Assembly (NCBI RefSeq): GCF_036013915.1
Contig: NZ_CP107899.1
Location: 2,170,001-2,234,000, forward strand
Direction of reading: 5' to 3'
Source: Streptomyces sp. NBC_00464
Lineage (GTDB): Bacteria; Actinomycetota; Actinomycetes; Streptomycetales; Streptomycetaceae
DNA: 64,000 nucleotides
Both the position numbers and the translations under genes were made by a program. Under the pieces are notes generated by a model. That model saw nothing but the letters and a program-made list of their open reading frames with translations, searched no databases and had not been told where the DNA came from. Positions 43,644-53,027 of the stretch are shown here, piece by piece. Each line of letters opens with the position of its first letter. The first letter of the stretch is position 1.

Positions 43644-45233
43644 TCAGGCTGCGGCCAGCTCCCTGCGGGCCGCGCGGCGCACCGCCGCGAGGGCCGGATC
43701 GAGGGCCGGCACGGCTGCCAGCAGCTGCCGGGTGTACGGGTCGCGGGGATCCGCGTACACCTGCTCCACCGGGCCCTCCTCGACGATCCGGCCCCGCCGC
43801 ATGACGGCGACCCGGTCACTGACCTGCCGTACGACAGCGAGGTCGTGCGCGATGAAGACCAGGGCGAGTCCGAGCTCCTGCTGGAGCTCCGCCAGCAGGG
43901 CGGTCACCTGGGCCTGGGTCGTCACGTCGAGCGCGGAGACCGCCTCGTCACAGACGATGAGCTCGGGTTCGGCGGCCAGGGCCCGCGCGATGCCGACGCG
44001 TTGGCGCTGGCCGCCGCTGAACTCGTGCGGGTAGCGGTCGTACTGCTCCGGGTCGAGTCCGACGCGCTCCAGCAGATCCCGTACGCGCGCCCTGATCGCT
44101 CCCTCGTCGCGCTGCCCGCGCGCCCGCAGCGGGTCGGCGACCGACTCCCCGACGGAACGGCGCGGGTTGAGCGAGGAGACCGGGTCCTGGAAGACCATCT
44201 GCACCCGGTCCACCCGGGTGAGCCGCCCGGAGGTGGGCTCCAGCAGACCGACGAGCATCCGCCCGAGGGTGGTCTTGCCGCTGCCGCTCTCACCGACGAT
44301 GCCGAGCGTCTCGCCGCGGCGGACGGTGAGGGAGACCCCGTCGACGGCGGCCAGGGCGGACTTCCCCCGGCCGAACACCTGCCGCACGTCCTCGGCCCGG
44401 ACCAGCACTTCTCCCTCGGGGGTCGCCTGCCGGCCCTCGCCGGTGGCGCCCCGCACCTCCGGGGCGATGCGCGGCACGGCTGACAACAGCGCCTTCGTGT
44501 ACGGCTCGCGGGGCGCGCCGAGCACCTCGGCCACCGGCCCGCGTTCCACGGCGCGGCCCGACCGCATGACGAGCACCTCGTCCACCGACTCGGCCGCCAC
44601 GCCCACGTCATGGGTGACCAGCAGCAGCCCCATGCCCGTCTCGCGGCGCAGGTCGTGCAGCAGGTCCAGGATCTGGGCCTGGACGGTGACGTCCAGCGCG
44701 GTCGTCGGCTCGTCGGCGATCAGCAGCTGGGGCTCGCAGGCCAGCGCCATCGCGATCAGGGCCCGCTGCCGCATACCGCCGGAGAACTCGTGCGGCCGGG
44801 ACCGGGAGCGGCGTACCGCGTCGGGGATCCCGACCCGGTCCAGCACCTCGACGGCCCTGGCCCGCCCGGCCCGCCGGGAGACACGGTGGTGGACCCGGTA
44901 CACCTGGGCGATCTGGTCGCCGACCGCGTAGTACGGGTCCAGCGAGGAGAGGGGGTCCTGGAAGACCATCGCGGCCTTCGCCCCCCGCATCCCGCGCAGT
45001 TCGGCGCCCCCGGCGGCCTGGACGTCCACGCCGGCGACCCGGATCGAGCCGCCGACCTTCGCACCGGTCCCCCGGTGCAGTCCGAGCAGGGCGTACGCCG
45101 AGGCGCTCTTGCCGGAGCCGGACTCGCCGACGACGCCGAGCGCGCCACCCGCCTCCAGCGAGAACGACAGTCCGCGCACCGCGTGCACGTCGCCGAACGA
45201 GATGGAGAGATCGGTGACCTCGACCAGACTCAT
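43644..45233 (-). CDS. Peptide-type ABC transporter, fused double ATPase (DppD-DppF-like)
   Basis: A 529-residue protein with two complete nucleotide-binding domains. NBD1: [14 protein letters not shown], signature EFSGGMRQR, Walker [16 protein letters not shown]2: [38 protein letters not shown]. Both belong to the oligopeptide/nickel importer class. It energises the two permeases encoded upstream; ATG at 45233 overlaps the permease stop as ATGA. Last gene of a five-cistron unit that begins with a Cys-rich leader peptide. Confidence 0.93.
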   Translation of the reverse strand: MSLVEVTDLSISFGDVHAVRGLSFSLEAGGALGVVGESGSGKSASAYALLGLHRGTGAKVGGSIRVAGVDVQAAGGAELRGMRGAKAAMVFQDPLSSLDPYYAVGDQIAQVYRVHHRVSRRAGRARAVEVLDRVGIPDAVRRSRSRPHEFSGGMRQRALIAMALACEPQLLIADEPTTALDVTVQAQILDLLHDLRRETGMGLLLVTHDVGVAAESVDEVLVMRSGRAVERGPVAEVLGAPREPYTKALLSAVPRIAPEVRGATGEGRQATPEGEVLVRAEDVRQVFGRGKSALAAVDGVSLTVRRGETLGIVGESGSGKTTLGRMLVGLLEPTSGRLTRVDRVQMVFQDPVSSLNPRRSVGESVADPLRARGQRDEGAIRARVRDLLERVGLDPEQYDRYPHEFSGGQRQRVGIARALAAEPELIVCDEAVSALDVTTQAQVTALLAELQQELGLALVFIAHDLAVVRQVSDRVAVMRRGRIVEEGPVEQVYADPRDPYTRQLLAAVPALDPALAAVRRAARRELAAA

Positions 45234-46219
45234 GAGAGCACCACCCGTCGGTCGGCCATCGCCTGGAGGATGTCGGCGACGGCATTGGCAAGGACGACGA
45301 AGAATCCGGTGACGAGCACCAGACCGACGACGACCGGGAGGTCCACCTGCTTGACGGCCTCCACGAGTTCGCGGCCGACGCCGGGAATCCCGAAGAGGGA
45401 CTCGGTGAGCACGGCGCCGCCGAACATCGAGCCGACATCGAGTGCGCCGAGTGCGATCACCGGGGCCAGCGCGCCGCGCAGGGCGTGCCGTCCGACGATC
45501 GTCCGCTCGCCGACGCCGTACGCCCTGAAGGTGCGCACATGGTCCTCGGCGAGCGTCTCCAGCATCGAGGCCCGGGTCATCCGGGCGTACGGGGCTGCGG
45601 AGATGAGCGCGAGCGAGATCCAGGGCAGCAGCAGGTTCCAGGCCCACTGCTCCGGGTTCTCGGTGAGGGGGACGTAGTCGGGGAACGGCAGGATCTGAAG
45701 CGCCGTGACGCAGATGATGATCAGCAGCAGCCCGATCACGAAGACGGGCGTGGCCATGCCGGCCAGGGTGATCCCGGTGAGGATGCGCTCGGTGACACGG
45801 CCGCGCCGCCACACCGAGAGCACCCCGGTGCCGACCCCGAGGACCATCCACAGCACGAACGCGCCGACGGCCAGCGAGGCGGTGGCGGGCAGCTTGGCGA
45901 CGATCAGCTGGGTGACCTGCTGACCGCTCTGGTACGAGAGTCCCAGGCACGGGGCCTGGCAGTGCACCACACCGGTTCCGGTGGAGTAGTCGCGGCCGGC
46001 GACCAGGGCCTGGAGGAAGTGCGCGTACTGCACGTACACCGGGTCGCCGAGACGCAATTGCTCGCTGACCTGGGCGACCTGCGCGGGCGAGCAGCGCGGT
46101 CCGCAGGCGATCTGCGCCACGTTGCCGGGGGCGACGTAGAAGGCGGCGTAGACGACGACGCTCAGGGCGAGAAGGACGAACAGCGCCCCGCCCAGGCGTC
46201 GCAGCAGGAACCCGCTCAT
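45230..46219 (-). CDS. ABC peptide transporter permease (DppB-like)
   Basis: A 329-residue permease with an N-terminal TM, a periplasmic loop with two Cys-containing segments (QIACGPRCSP, VHCQAPCLG) and five further TMs; the EAA-type loop is ALRGALAPVIALGAL. Forms the channel with the DppC-like subunit. ATGA overlaps on both sides tie it to its neighbours. Confidence 0.92.
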   Translation of the reverse strand: MSGFLLRRLGGALFVLLALSVVVYAAFYVAPGNVAQIACGPRCSPAQVAQVSEQLRLGDPVYVQYAHFLQALVAGRDYSTGTGVVHCQAPCLGLSYQSGQQVTQLIVAKLPATASLAVGAFVLWMVLGVGTGVLSVWRRGRVTERILTGITLAGMATPVFVIGLLLIIICVTALQILPFPDYVPLTENPEQWAWNLLLPWISLALISAAPYARMTRASMLETLAEDHVRTFRAYGVGERTIVGRHALRGALAPVIALGALDVGSMFGGAVLTESLFGIPGVGRELVEAVKQVDLPVVVGLVLVTGFFVVLANAVADILQAMADRRVVLS

Positions 46220-47199
46220 GCTCCGGCCTCCTTCTTGGCGCCGGTGCCGATCCGCAGCCGGGATGCGGCGCGCGGGTCGAGTGCGGTGCGCACGCCCTCG
46301 CCGAGGACGGTGAGCGCCAGCACGGTGACGAAGAGCAGCAGGGCCGGGATGAGCAGATAGGTGGGCGCCGCCTGGTACCAGGTGTCGGCGTCGCTGAGCA
46401 TCTGTCCCCAGGACGGCGTGGGCGGCTTGATGCCGACGCCGAGGAAGGACAGGGCCGCCTCGACGACGATGTTGCCGGGGAAGAGCAGGACGGCGTATGT
46501 GATGACGGGCGCGGCCAGGGCGGGCAGCAGTTCGCGCCGGGCGATCTGCCAGGAGCCCCAGCCGCTGAGCCGGGCGGCCGCGACGTGGTCGCGCGACTTG
46601 AGGGACAGGGTCTGCGCGCGCACGATCTTCGAGATGCCGGACCAGCCGACCAGGCCGACGATGACGGAGATCAGCACCGGGCGGGGGAAGCCTGCCGGGA
46701 CGACGGCGAGCGCGCCGAGCGCGGTCACCATCACCGGCAGGGCAACCACGACGTCGGTGATCCGGCTCAGCGCCTGGTCGACGAAGCGGTTGCCGAGGCC
46801 GGCCGAGAGGCCGATGACGACACCGATGGCCACCTGGAGCAGGGTCGCTCCGAGCGCGACGCCGAGCGAGACGCGGGCGCCGTAGGCGACGCGGGCGAAC
46901 AGGTCGCGGCCGGTGAGCGGTTCGACGCCGAGCCAGTGCTCGGCGCTGATCCCGCCGAAGGAGCCGAGCGGCACCCCGCCGGTGGCCGAGTCGACGAGGT
47001 CGGGGTGGTACGTGGTGGGGTTCTGGCCCTCGATGCCCGTGAGCAGGGGTGCGGCGAGCGCGAGGAGGACCAGCAGGGCGACGACGGCCGCCGCCACGAG
47101 GGCGGCGCGGCGGGCGCGCAGCCGCCGCCAGAACGGATGGGCCCCGGGGGCGGGGGCCCGGACGGCCCCCGCCTCCTGGACCAGCAGTGCTTCGGCCAT
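46216..47199 (-). CDS. ABC peptide transporter permease (DppC-like)
   Basis: A 327-residue permease. Cytoplasmic N-terminus, TM near residues 32-52, then a periplasmic segment and five TMs; EAA loop RRELLPALAAPVITYAVLL followed by EAALSFLGVGIKPPTPSWG, typical of DppC/OppC. Starts 2 nt after the binding-protein stop and overlaps the next permease as ATGA. Confidence 0.93.
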   Translation of the reverse strand: MAEALLVQEAGAVRAPAPGAHPFWRRLRARRAALVAAAVVALLVLLALAAPLLTGIEGQNPTTYHPDLVDSATGGVPLGSFGGISAEHWLGVEPLTGRDLFARVAYGARVSLGVALGATLLQVAIGVVIGLSAGLGNRFVDQALSRITDVVVALPVMVTALGALAVVPAGFPRPVLISVIVGLVGWSGISKIVRAQTLSLKSRDHVAAARLSGWGSWQIARRELLPALAAPVITYAVLLFPGNIVVEAALSFLGVGIKPPTPSWGQMLSDADTWYQAAPTYLLIPALLLFVTVLALTVLGEGVRTALDPRAASRLRIGTGAKKEAGA

Positions 47200-47201
47200 G
47201 G

Positions 47202-48929
47202 CTACTTGACCGCGACCTGCGAGATGTCGAGCACGCCGGTCCAGTCGCTGATCACGACGTTCTTCACGGACTCGCCGTACAGGCGCTTGTAGACCGGGTG
47301 GAACAGCGGCACGGTCAGCGCCTGCTCACCGACCTTCTTGTCGAGCGCACCCCAGCGCTTGGCGGCGGCGCCCAGGTCGGTCAGCTTGTTGATCTCGTCG
47401 ATCTCCTTGTTGACCGCGGGGTCGTCGAACTGGGCGGAGTTGAAGTTGTACCCGGCCTTGACGATCTGGCGTCCGTCGAAGATCGGGGCGAAGAACGGAC
47501 CGCCGGAGGGCCAGTCGGCACCCCAGCCGCCGAGGAAGAAGCCGGGCTCGGTCTTCACGTTGTAGACGGTGTCCGAGTAGGCGTTGTTCTCCAGGCCCTG
47601 GAGCTTGACCGTGATGCCGGCCTTCTTCAGCGCCTCCTGGAGCGCGGTGGCGATCTCCGGGCTCGTCTCGAAGTTCTTGTCGTTGTTGTGCGTGAGGGTG
47701 ACGGTCAGCCCCTTGGGATAACCGGCCTCCTTCAGCAGCTCCTTGGCCTTGGCCGCGTTGCCGTTCTTGCCTGCCGGGAAGGAGTCGTACGGCGTGTAGC
47801 CGAAGGATGCCTGGTCGGGCAGGAAGGTGGTGGCGGGCTCGGCGAGCGAGGAACCGCCGGCGGCGTTGACCACGGAGGTGCGGTCGACGGCGTACGAGAT
47901 GGCCTGACGCACCTTCGGGTTGTCGAACGGCTTCACCTTCGGGTTGAAGGCGATGTAGTTCGTGTAGCCGAAGTGGCCGGTGCCGACGCGGGCTGCGAGC
48001 TTCTTGTCGCCGCTGACCTTGGCGAGCTCGGCCGGGCCGAGGTTGGTGTCGGTGGTGACGGCCGCGGCGTCGGCGCCCTGCGAGGCGGACAGCCGCTGGT
48101 TGATGACGGCGGAGTCGAGCCCGGAGCGGACGTCGATCCGGTCCGGGTAGGCCTTGCGCTCCTCGTCGGTGGCGGCCGACCAGTGCGTGTTGCGCTCCAG
48201 GATGAGCCGTTCGCCGTCGCCCTCGTTCTTGACGACCTTGTACGGCCCCGAGGAGAGCGGGTGCTCCTCGTACTTCGTGCCGGTGTCCTTGGCCTTCGGC
48301 ACCGGGGTGGTCTGGGTCTGGGTGGCCAGGAAGGGGAACTCGCCCTCGGGCTTGTTGAGGTGGAAGACGATCGTCTTCGCGTCGGGCGTCTCGATCGAGT
48401 CGAGGCCCTTCTTGTCCTTGTACGGGCCCTGGTAGTCGGCCCCGCCGATCAGCCAGTCACGCAGGTAGGGCGCACCGCCGGAGAGCTCTGCGGCGAAGGA
48501 GCGCTCGATGCCGTACTTGATGTCGGCACTCGTGATCGCGGTGCCGTCCTCGTACTTGATGCCGTCCTTGAGGGTGTACGTCCAGACGGTGGCGTTCTTG
48601 CTGGGCGTGCCCAGGTCGGTCGCCAGGTCGGGGACGACCTTCGAGCCCGCGGCGCCGTCCTCCCGGTTGCGGGTGGTGAGCGTACGGAAGACGAGGGAGG
48701 GGACGTTGCCGCCGCCGGAGGTGTAGAGCCGTGCGGGGTCGAAGTCGTCCTGCGGGGCGCTGTTGAGGACGGTGAGCGTGCCGCCCTTCTTGGGCGCGCC
48801 CGTTGCGCCGGAGGCGCCGTCGCTGCCCTTGCTGCTGCCCTCGGGTCCGCAGGCCGCGGCGCCCGCTGCCACAAGGAGTACTGCGGCGGCCGCTGCTGTG
48901 CGGCGCGATATGACGGACGGATGACGCAT
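47202..48929 (-). CDS. Family 5 extracellular peptide-binding lipoprotein
   Basis: A 575-residue solute-binding lipoprotein: signal TAAAAAVLLVAAGAAACG with lipobox AAAC (C~27), Ser/Gly linker and an SBP_5 domain (GGTLTVLNSAPQDDFDP, VFRTLTTRNREDG, FNPKVKPFDNPKVRQAISYAVDR). It captures the substrate for the importer encoded downstream. ATG at 48929 with AGAGG 9 nt upstream. The Cys-rich leader ORF 225 nt upstream suggests a sulfur-containing ligand such as a cysteine peptide or glutathione; this is inference. Confidence 0.93.
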   Translation of the reverse strand: MRHPSVISRRTAAAAAVLLVAAGAAACGPEGSSKGSDGASGATGAPKKGGTLTVLNSAPQDDFDPARLYTSGGGNVPSLVFRTLTTRNREDGAAGSKVVPDLATDLGTPSKNATVWTYTLKDGIKYEDGTAITSADIKYGIERSFAAELSGGAPYLRDWLIGGADYQGPYKDKKGLDSIETPDAKTIVFHLNKPEGEFPFLATQTQTTPVPKAKDTGTKYEEHPLSSGPYKVVKNEGDGERLILERNTHWSAATDEERKAYPDRIDVRSGLDSAVINQRLSASQGADAAAVTTDTNLGPAELAKVSGDKKLAARVGTGHFGYTNYIAFNPKVKPFDNPKVRQAISYAVDRTSVVNAAGGSSLAEPATTFLPDQASFGYTPYDSFPAGKNGNAAKAKELLKEAGYPKGLTVTLTHNNDKNFETSPEIATALQEALKKAGITVKLQGLENNAYSDTVYNVKTEPGFFLGGWGADWPSGGPFFAPIFDGRQIVKAGYNFNSAQFDDPAVNKEIDEINKLTDLGAAAKRWGALDKKVGEQALTVPLFHPVYKRLYGESVKNVVISDWTGVLDISQVAVK

Positions 48930-49052
48930 CGGAAGATGACCTCTCGGAGTACTGCCTGAATGAGGGAAACGGAAGGTGATTCCGCGCAGGCGGCGACGAG
49001 AGGCATGTGCACACGACCGGTCGGAACGAGTAAGGGTGACCGGAACACTGGA

Positions 49053-49093
49053 ACTGCCGCGCCTGCGGACGGAGTACGCCCGGGCGCGGCAGT
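49053..49093 (-). terminator. 11-bp hairpin between the Cys leader ORF and the binding-protein gene
   Basis: ACTGCCGCGCC (minus strand, 49093-49083) pairs perfectly with GGCGCGGCAGT (49063-49053) across a 19-nt loop. No T-tract follows, so it may be a pause/attenuation element or work with Rho. It lies 60 nt after the leader stop. Confidence 0.6.
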
Positions 49094-49153
49094 CGGGGAA
49101 GGGCGGTCCGGGCCATCAGGGCTCGGAGGGGCCGACGCGCACGCGGGCAGGCG

Positions 49154-49249
49154 TCAGCAACAGTCGATGTCGGCGACGCTGTGCCCGGTCACGCCGATGA
49201 GCGCCAGCTCAATGGCGGCGCGATCGGAGGTGACGAGGCTGCGTGACAT
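49154..49249 (-). CDS. Cys-rich leader peptide (31 aa, ends in Cys-Cys)
   Basis: A 31-codon ORF, MSRSLVTSDRAAIELALIG through GHSVADIDCC, ending with two adjacent TGT/TGC codons before TGA. It resembles the Ms4533A-type Cys-rich leader peptides that control sulfur-metabolism operons in mycobacteria by cysteine-dependent attenuation. A TTGACA/GATATT promoter places the transcription start on the A of its ATG, so it is probably leaderless, as those mycobacterial ORFs are. It should regulate the peptide importer genes downstream. Confidence 0.8.
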   Translation of the reverse strand: MSRSLVTSDRAAIELALIGVTGHSVADIDCC

Positions 49250-49256
49250 GCCGAGA

Positions 49257-49285
49257 AATATCGGCCACGGCCGATCCGATGTCAA
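49257..49285 (-). promoter_or_regulatory. Promoter of the Cys leader/ABC operon with palindromic operator
   Basis: Read leftward: TTGACA (49285-49280), 17-nt spacer, GATATT (49262-49257), then 7 nt to the ATG of the leader ORF. The spacer and -10 edge contain the inverted repeat ATCGGCC-2nt-GGCCGAT (49260-49275), a candidate repressor site. Near-consensus spacing makes this one of the clearest promoters in the window. Confidence 0.8.
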
Positions 49286-49406
49286 CACAATATGAGACGA
49301 CCATCTCACCATGCGGACAGTCGTCGGGAGAAGATGCTCCACGAGCCGCTCCCGCGAGCCCGCCCGGGGTGATCCGGCCGACCGGCCCGGCAGACCCCGC
49401 CTGGAC

Positions 49407-50786
49407 TCAACCCTTCGGGTACACCCAAGGGTTGGGGCGGCACTTGATGCCGTCGATGTCGAGCGACTTGGTCTGCTGCTGCATCACCGGAGCGAGGGCA
49501 CCCTTCGTGCCGCAGCTCACATGGTTGTGGCCCAGCCGGTGGCCGACTTCGTGATTGATCAGCATCTGGCGATAGGCGAAAAGCTTGTCCGGCCCGAAGG
49601 TGGAGGAGCCCTGGGCCCAGCGGTAGGCGTTGATCATCACGCGCTCAGTCGCTGCGGAGTCACAGGAGACGTTGTCCTCCGTCGTGTCCAGACCCGACTT
49701 CTCGCACCACTCGCCCGTGGTCCCCGGACTGGCCAGCGTGATCACGAAATCCGGCTCCCCGACGGAAATCCGTTCGAAGGTCATGTCGCCGTCGTGCGCC
49801 CAACTCCGGTCATCATTAAGGGTTTTCTGTACCGCCTCGGCAAAAAGCGCGGGGTCGAGTCCGAGCCCCTTCTCGACATCGATCCGATAGCGGTACCTGT
49901 GCCCCTTGCCCGGAGCCTTCGCCGTACCGGCGATCGCCTCGAATTTCCCCGAAGCGGTCAGCTTCGGCGCGAGCGGATAGGCCCTGGCCATTTTCTGCTC
50001 GTACGAAAGGGGCTTGACCGCCGCCGCCTTGGGGGCGGGGGTCGTCCGGGCGTCGGAGCGTGAGGCGTCACCCTCGGCGTCCCGGTCCACGCCCGCGGCC
50101 TGCGCGGTGCCGGACCGGCTGCCGCTGTCGTGGGCGACCTGACCCGCCACGACCACCGCGAGCACGGTTGTCACCGCGGCCGCGGCGATGCCGGTGAAAG
50201 TGCGGCCCTTGTTGCCCTTGGCTTCTTTGGCGCCCTTGGCTTCTTTGGCTTCTTTGGCGTCTTTGCCAGGAGCCTCCGCGGCCTCGTCCGTATCCGGCGG
50301 GCGCTCGTCCCACTCGGTGACCGAGCGGTACGGATCCGCCGGACCGGAGGGGTTCGCGGCCGGGCGGCGGGGTGCGGCCGCGGCGGGCGGGCCGTCGAAG
50401 GCGTCGACGAACTCGCGCCGCGGCCCCGGCACCAGAGGCCTGGTAGCGGCCCCCTGCGCATCCCGGGGCGCCTGCGAAGCCTGCGGACTCCGCGACCCCT
50501 GCGGCAGCCGTCCCGGCGGCTGGGCCGGCCGTTCGCCGTACCGCCCGACGGGTCCGGTCCCCCAGCCGCCGCCGGGTTCACGCTGTTCGGGATGGCCGCC
50601 GCGCACCTGGGGAGTGCCCTGGAACGGGGTGTGGCCATCGGTGCCGGGAGCCCCGTCACCGGGCCGTCTGCGCCGGCCGCTGCCGGCGGCGGGGCGGGCG
50701 CCCTCGCGCACCGCTTCCGCGTTCGCCCCGTCCGGCCCGGACTCGGGCGCCGTGGGCGCAGGGCCCTTTCGGCTGTGTCGTCCCAC
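49407..50786 (-). CDS. DUF3152 membrane-anchored zinc metalloprotease-like protein
   Basis: A 459-residue protein. Residues 1-~200 are disordered (Pro, Gly, Arg, Gln, then a Lys/Glu/Ala run), one TM follows (TFTGIAAAAVTTVLAVVV), and the extracytoplasmic DUF3152 domain carries INHEVGHRLGHNHVSC, a zincin HExxHxxGxxH site. The GTG at 50786 gives the usual MGRHSRKGP start with GGGAG 12 nt upstream; an ATG at 50810 would overlap the upstream hydrolase gene. Counterpart of Rv3207c. Substrate unknown. Confidence 0.85.
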   Translation of the reverse strand: MGRHSRKGPAPTAPESGPDGANAEAVREGARPAAGSGRRRRPGDGAPGTDGHTPFQGTPQVRGGHPEQREPGGGWGTGPVGRYGERPAQPPGRLPQGSRSPQASQAPRDAQGAATRPLVPGPRREFVDAFDGPPAAAAPRRPAANPSGPADPYRSVTEWDERPPDTDEAAEAPGKDAKEAKEAKGAKEAKGNKGRTFTGIAAAAVTTVLAVVVAGQVAHDSGSRSGTAQAAGVDRDAEGDASRSDARTTPAPKAAAVKPLSYEQKMARAYPLAPKLTASGKFEAIAGTAKAPGKGHRYRYRIDVEKGLGLDPALFAEAVQKTLNDDRSWAHDGDMTFERISVGEPDFVITLASPGTTGEWCEKSGLDTTEDNVSCDSAATERVMINAYRWAQGSSTFGPDKLFAYRQMLINHEVGHRLGHNHVSCGTKGALAPVMQQQTKSLDIDGIKCRPNPWVYPKG

Positions 50787-50794
50787 GCCCCGGA

Positions 50795-51760
50795 TCAGCT
50801 CCCGCCGCATTCGTCGAGCAGTTCCCGGAACGCCTGGGCGACCGTCTCCGGGTACTCCATCATTGCCACGTGCCCGGCATCGGGCAGTGTCAGCAGTCTC
50901 GCATCGCGAAAGGCCGCGGACGCCCTGCGTGCCATCCGGGGCGAGACGAGCCTGTCCCGTCCGCCGTACACGAGCTGGGTCGGTGCGAGCACCCGCTCGG
51001 CCTGGCGCCACAGCCCGTGCTGACCGCCCAGCGTGTACGCGTCGACGATGCCACGTGCCGAGCGCGCCATCGCGTCCCAGAAGTACGGCAGCGCCAGCCG
51101 CCGCTCCATTTCGGCCACCGCGTGACGGAAGGCGTCCGCGGAGACACGTGCCGGATCGCCGTAACAGAGTGCCATGACTCCGCGGGTGCGTTCTTCCGCG
51201 CTCCAGTCCCGGCTCATCCGGGCGAACAGGGACACGATGCCCGGAACGGCGAGCAGTGCGGTCGGCGCGGCCGACCACTGCACCCGGATCTCGGGGAGCG
51301 CGGGCGAGATCAGGGTGAGGGTGCGCACCAGGTCGGGACGGACCGCGGCGACCCGCGTCGCCACCGCCCCGCCCAGCGAGTTGCCGATCAGGTGAACGGG
51401 GCCGCGCTCCCCGGCGTCAAGGAAGCGGATCACCGCGCGGGCGTGGCCGGTGACCGAGTAGTTGCCGTCGTCCGGCGGCGGGGAGTCCCCGAAACCGGGC
51501 AGGTCGAGCGCCTCGCTGTCCACCACGTCCTGGAGCAGCGGCATCAGCGCGGTCCAGTTCTGCGAGGAGCCGCCCAGCCCGTGCACGAAGAGCGCGGGCG
51601 GCAGTCCGGTCCGCTCCGGCGGCCGCGAACGGACGGTCAGCGTCAGCCCGGGCAGCGTGACGGAGCGAAGCCTCTCCCCCTCCGCGACTCTGACGGCGCT
51701 CACCGTGGGGGCCACCGCTGCGGCGGCGGCACGGACTCCCGGCAGCTCGGTCGAAGACAT
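50795..51760 (-). CDS. Alpha/beta hydrolase
   Basis: A 321-residue alpha/beta-hydrolase-fold protein: oxyanion FVHGLGGSSQNW, nucleophile elbow IGNSLGGAVA, acid YGGRDRLVSP, His DAGHVAMMEYP. No ribosome site is visible before the ATG at 51760, but TAACAT lies 6 nt upstream, so the message may be leaderless. It is 8 nt from the DUF3152 gene and probably shares its transcript. Confidence 0.9.
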   Translation of the reverse strand: MSSTELPGVRAAAAAVAPTVSAVRVAEGERLRSVTLPGLTLTVRSRPPERTGLPPALFVHGLGGSSQNWTALMPLLQDVVDSEALDLPGFGDSPPPDDGNYSVTGHARAVIRFLDAGERGPVHLIGNSLGGAVATRVAAVRPDLVRTLTLISPALPEIRVQWSAAPTALLAVPGIVSLFARMSRDWSAEERTRGVMALCYGDPARVSADAFRHAVAEMERRLALPYFWDAMARSARGIVDAYTLGGQHGLWRQAERVLAPTQLVYGGRDRLVSPRMARRASAAFRDARLLTLPDAGHVAMMEYPETVAQAFRELLDECGGS

Positions 51761-51869
51761 GCGGCAATGTTACGAGACGATCACACCCTGGTTCATGTGT
51801 TCGCCGTCACAGACCGCATGGCGGCTTCGGGGGGCAGCTCCTAGGCTCGGAGCAAGGAAGGGAGTCACC

Positions 51870-52085
51870 ATGACGGTCGACCCCAGTGACCCGGAGACCT
51901 TCGAGGGCGTCCAGCCGGACGAACCCGACCAGGAGACACCCGACGCGGACGCCGCCGAGCAGCGGAAGGACCTTCGTCCGCAGGACGACGAACCGCCGGC
52001 GGACGTCGACCGGGACCGCGCGAACGAGGCGGATGCGGTGGAGCAGGCCCGGGTCGTCCCACAAGATGAGGACGATTACCGCTGA
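51870..52085 (+). CDS. Small acidic, probably disordered protein
   Basis: A 71-residue protein dominated by Asp, Glu, Pro and Gln (MTVDPSDPETFEGVQPDEPD), with no hydrophobic core. The ATG is preceded by GGAAGGGAG 5 nt upstream, supporting a real gene. Codon use matches the neighbours. Role unknown. Confidence 0.7.
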   Translation: MTVDPSDPETFEGVQPDEPDQETPDADAAEQRKDLRPQDDEPPADVDRDRANEADAVEQARVVPQDEDDYR

Positions 52086-52253
52086 TACGCCCCGCTATGC
52101 GGCTCAGGGCGTGGAACCTGTGGCTACCGCACTCGTCCGGTCCGTGAAATTCTGCGTCCGCGCCGCGCATACCGGGGTTACCCAAAAGTACGATGTCAGT
52201 AGGGCGCAGCGTGCACGGAATTGCTGGGTCGGATCACAATTTTGGGAGGCGGC

Positions 52254-52895
52254 GTGACAGCCATCGAGCAGACCGAGGCGGCGCGCCCGCGGGGCACTCG
52301 TTTGCCCCGCCGCGCCCGACGCAATCAGCTCCTGGGGGCTGCGCAGGAGGTCTTCGTCGCGCAGGGGTACCACTCCGCGGCGATGGACGACATCGCGGAG
52401 CGGGCCGGGGTCAGCAAGCCGGTGCTCTACCAGCACTTCCCGGGCAAGCTGGAGCTCTATCTGGCCCTCCTCGACCAGCACTGCGAGGCACTGCTCCTGT
52501 CGGTGCGCACGGCGCTGGCGTCGACGACCGACAACAAGCTGCGCGTGGCCGCGACGATGGACGCCTACTTCGCGTACGTCCAGGACGAGGGCGGCGCCTT
52601 CCGGCTGGTCTTCGAGTCGGACCTGACCAACGAGCCCTCCGTCCGCGAACGGGTCGACCGGGTCTCGCTCCAGTGTGCCGAGGCGATCTCCGACGTGATC
52701 GCGGGTGACACGGGGCTGTCCAAGGACGAGTCGATGCTGCTCGCGGTCGGGCTGGGAGGCGTGTCCCAGGTGGTCGCCCGCTACTGGCTCTCCAGCGGGT
52801 CCACGATTCCGCGCGACACGGCGGTGCAGCTCCTCACCTCGCTGGCCTGGCGGGGCATCGCGGGCTTCCCGCTGCACGGCATCGATCAGCACTGA
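52254..52895 (+). CDS. TetR-family transcriptional regulator
   Basis: A 213-residue TetR protein. The HTH is at residues ~20-65 (RNQLLGAAQEVFVAQGYHS, MDDIAERAGVSKPVLYQHF), followed by a helical ligand domain. The GTG at 52254 has GGGAGG 4 nt upstream and is preferred to the longer frame. Followed 132 nt later by the DUF3107 gene on the same strand, the same arrangement as Rv3208-Rv3208A. Confidence 0.92.
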   Translation: MTAIEQTEAARPRGTRLPRRARRNQLLGAAQEVFVAQGYHSAAMDDIAERAGVSKPVLYQHFPGKLELYLALLDQHCEALLLSVRTALASTTDNKLRVAATMDAYFAYVQDEGGAFRLVFESDLTNEPSVRERVDRVSLQCAEAISDVIAGDTGLSKDESMLLAVGLGGVSQVVARYWLSSGSTIPRDTAVQLLTSLAWRGIAGFPLHGIDQH

Positions 52896-53027
52896 GCGGG
52901 GCGGCCGGCACCGGTGTTCGCTGCGGGCGTTGCCCGCGGAACCCTGCCCGGTCCCCTCAGCGGGCTAATGTGTGCTGCGTACGGCGCGGTTCACCGCGCA
53001 GGGACTGACCGTCGGAGGGACATAGCC

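Noticed and set aside
52104..52892. A 262-codon minus-strand frame opposite the TetR gene
   Set aside because: The plus strand encodes an unmistakable TetR HTH with a strong ribosome site; the antisense frame is a shadow.
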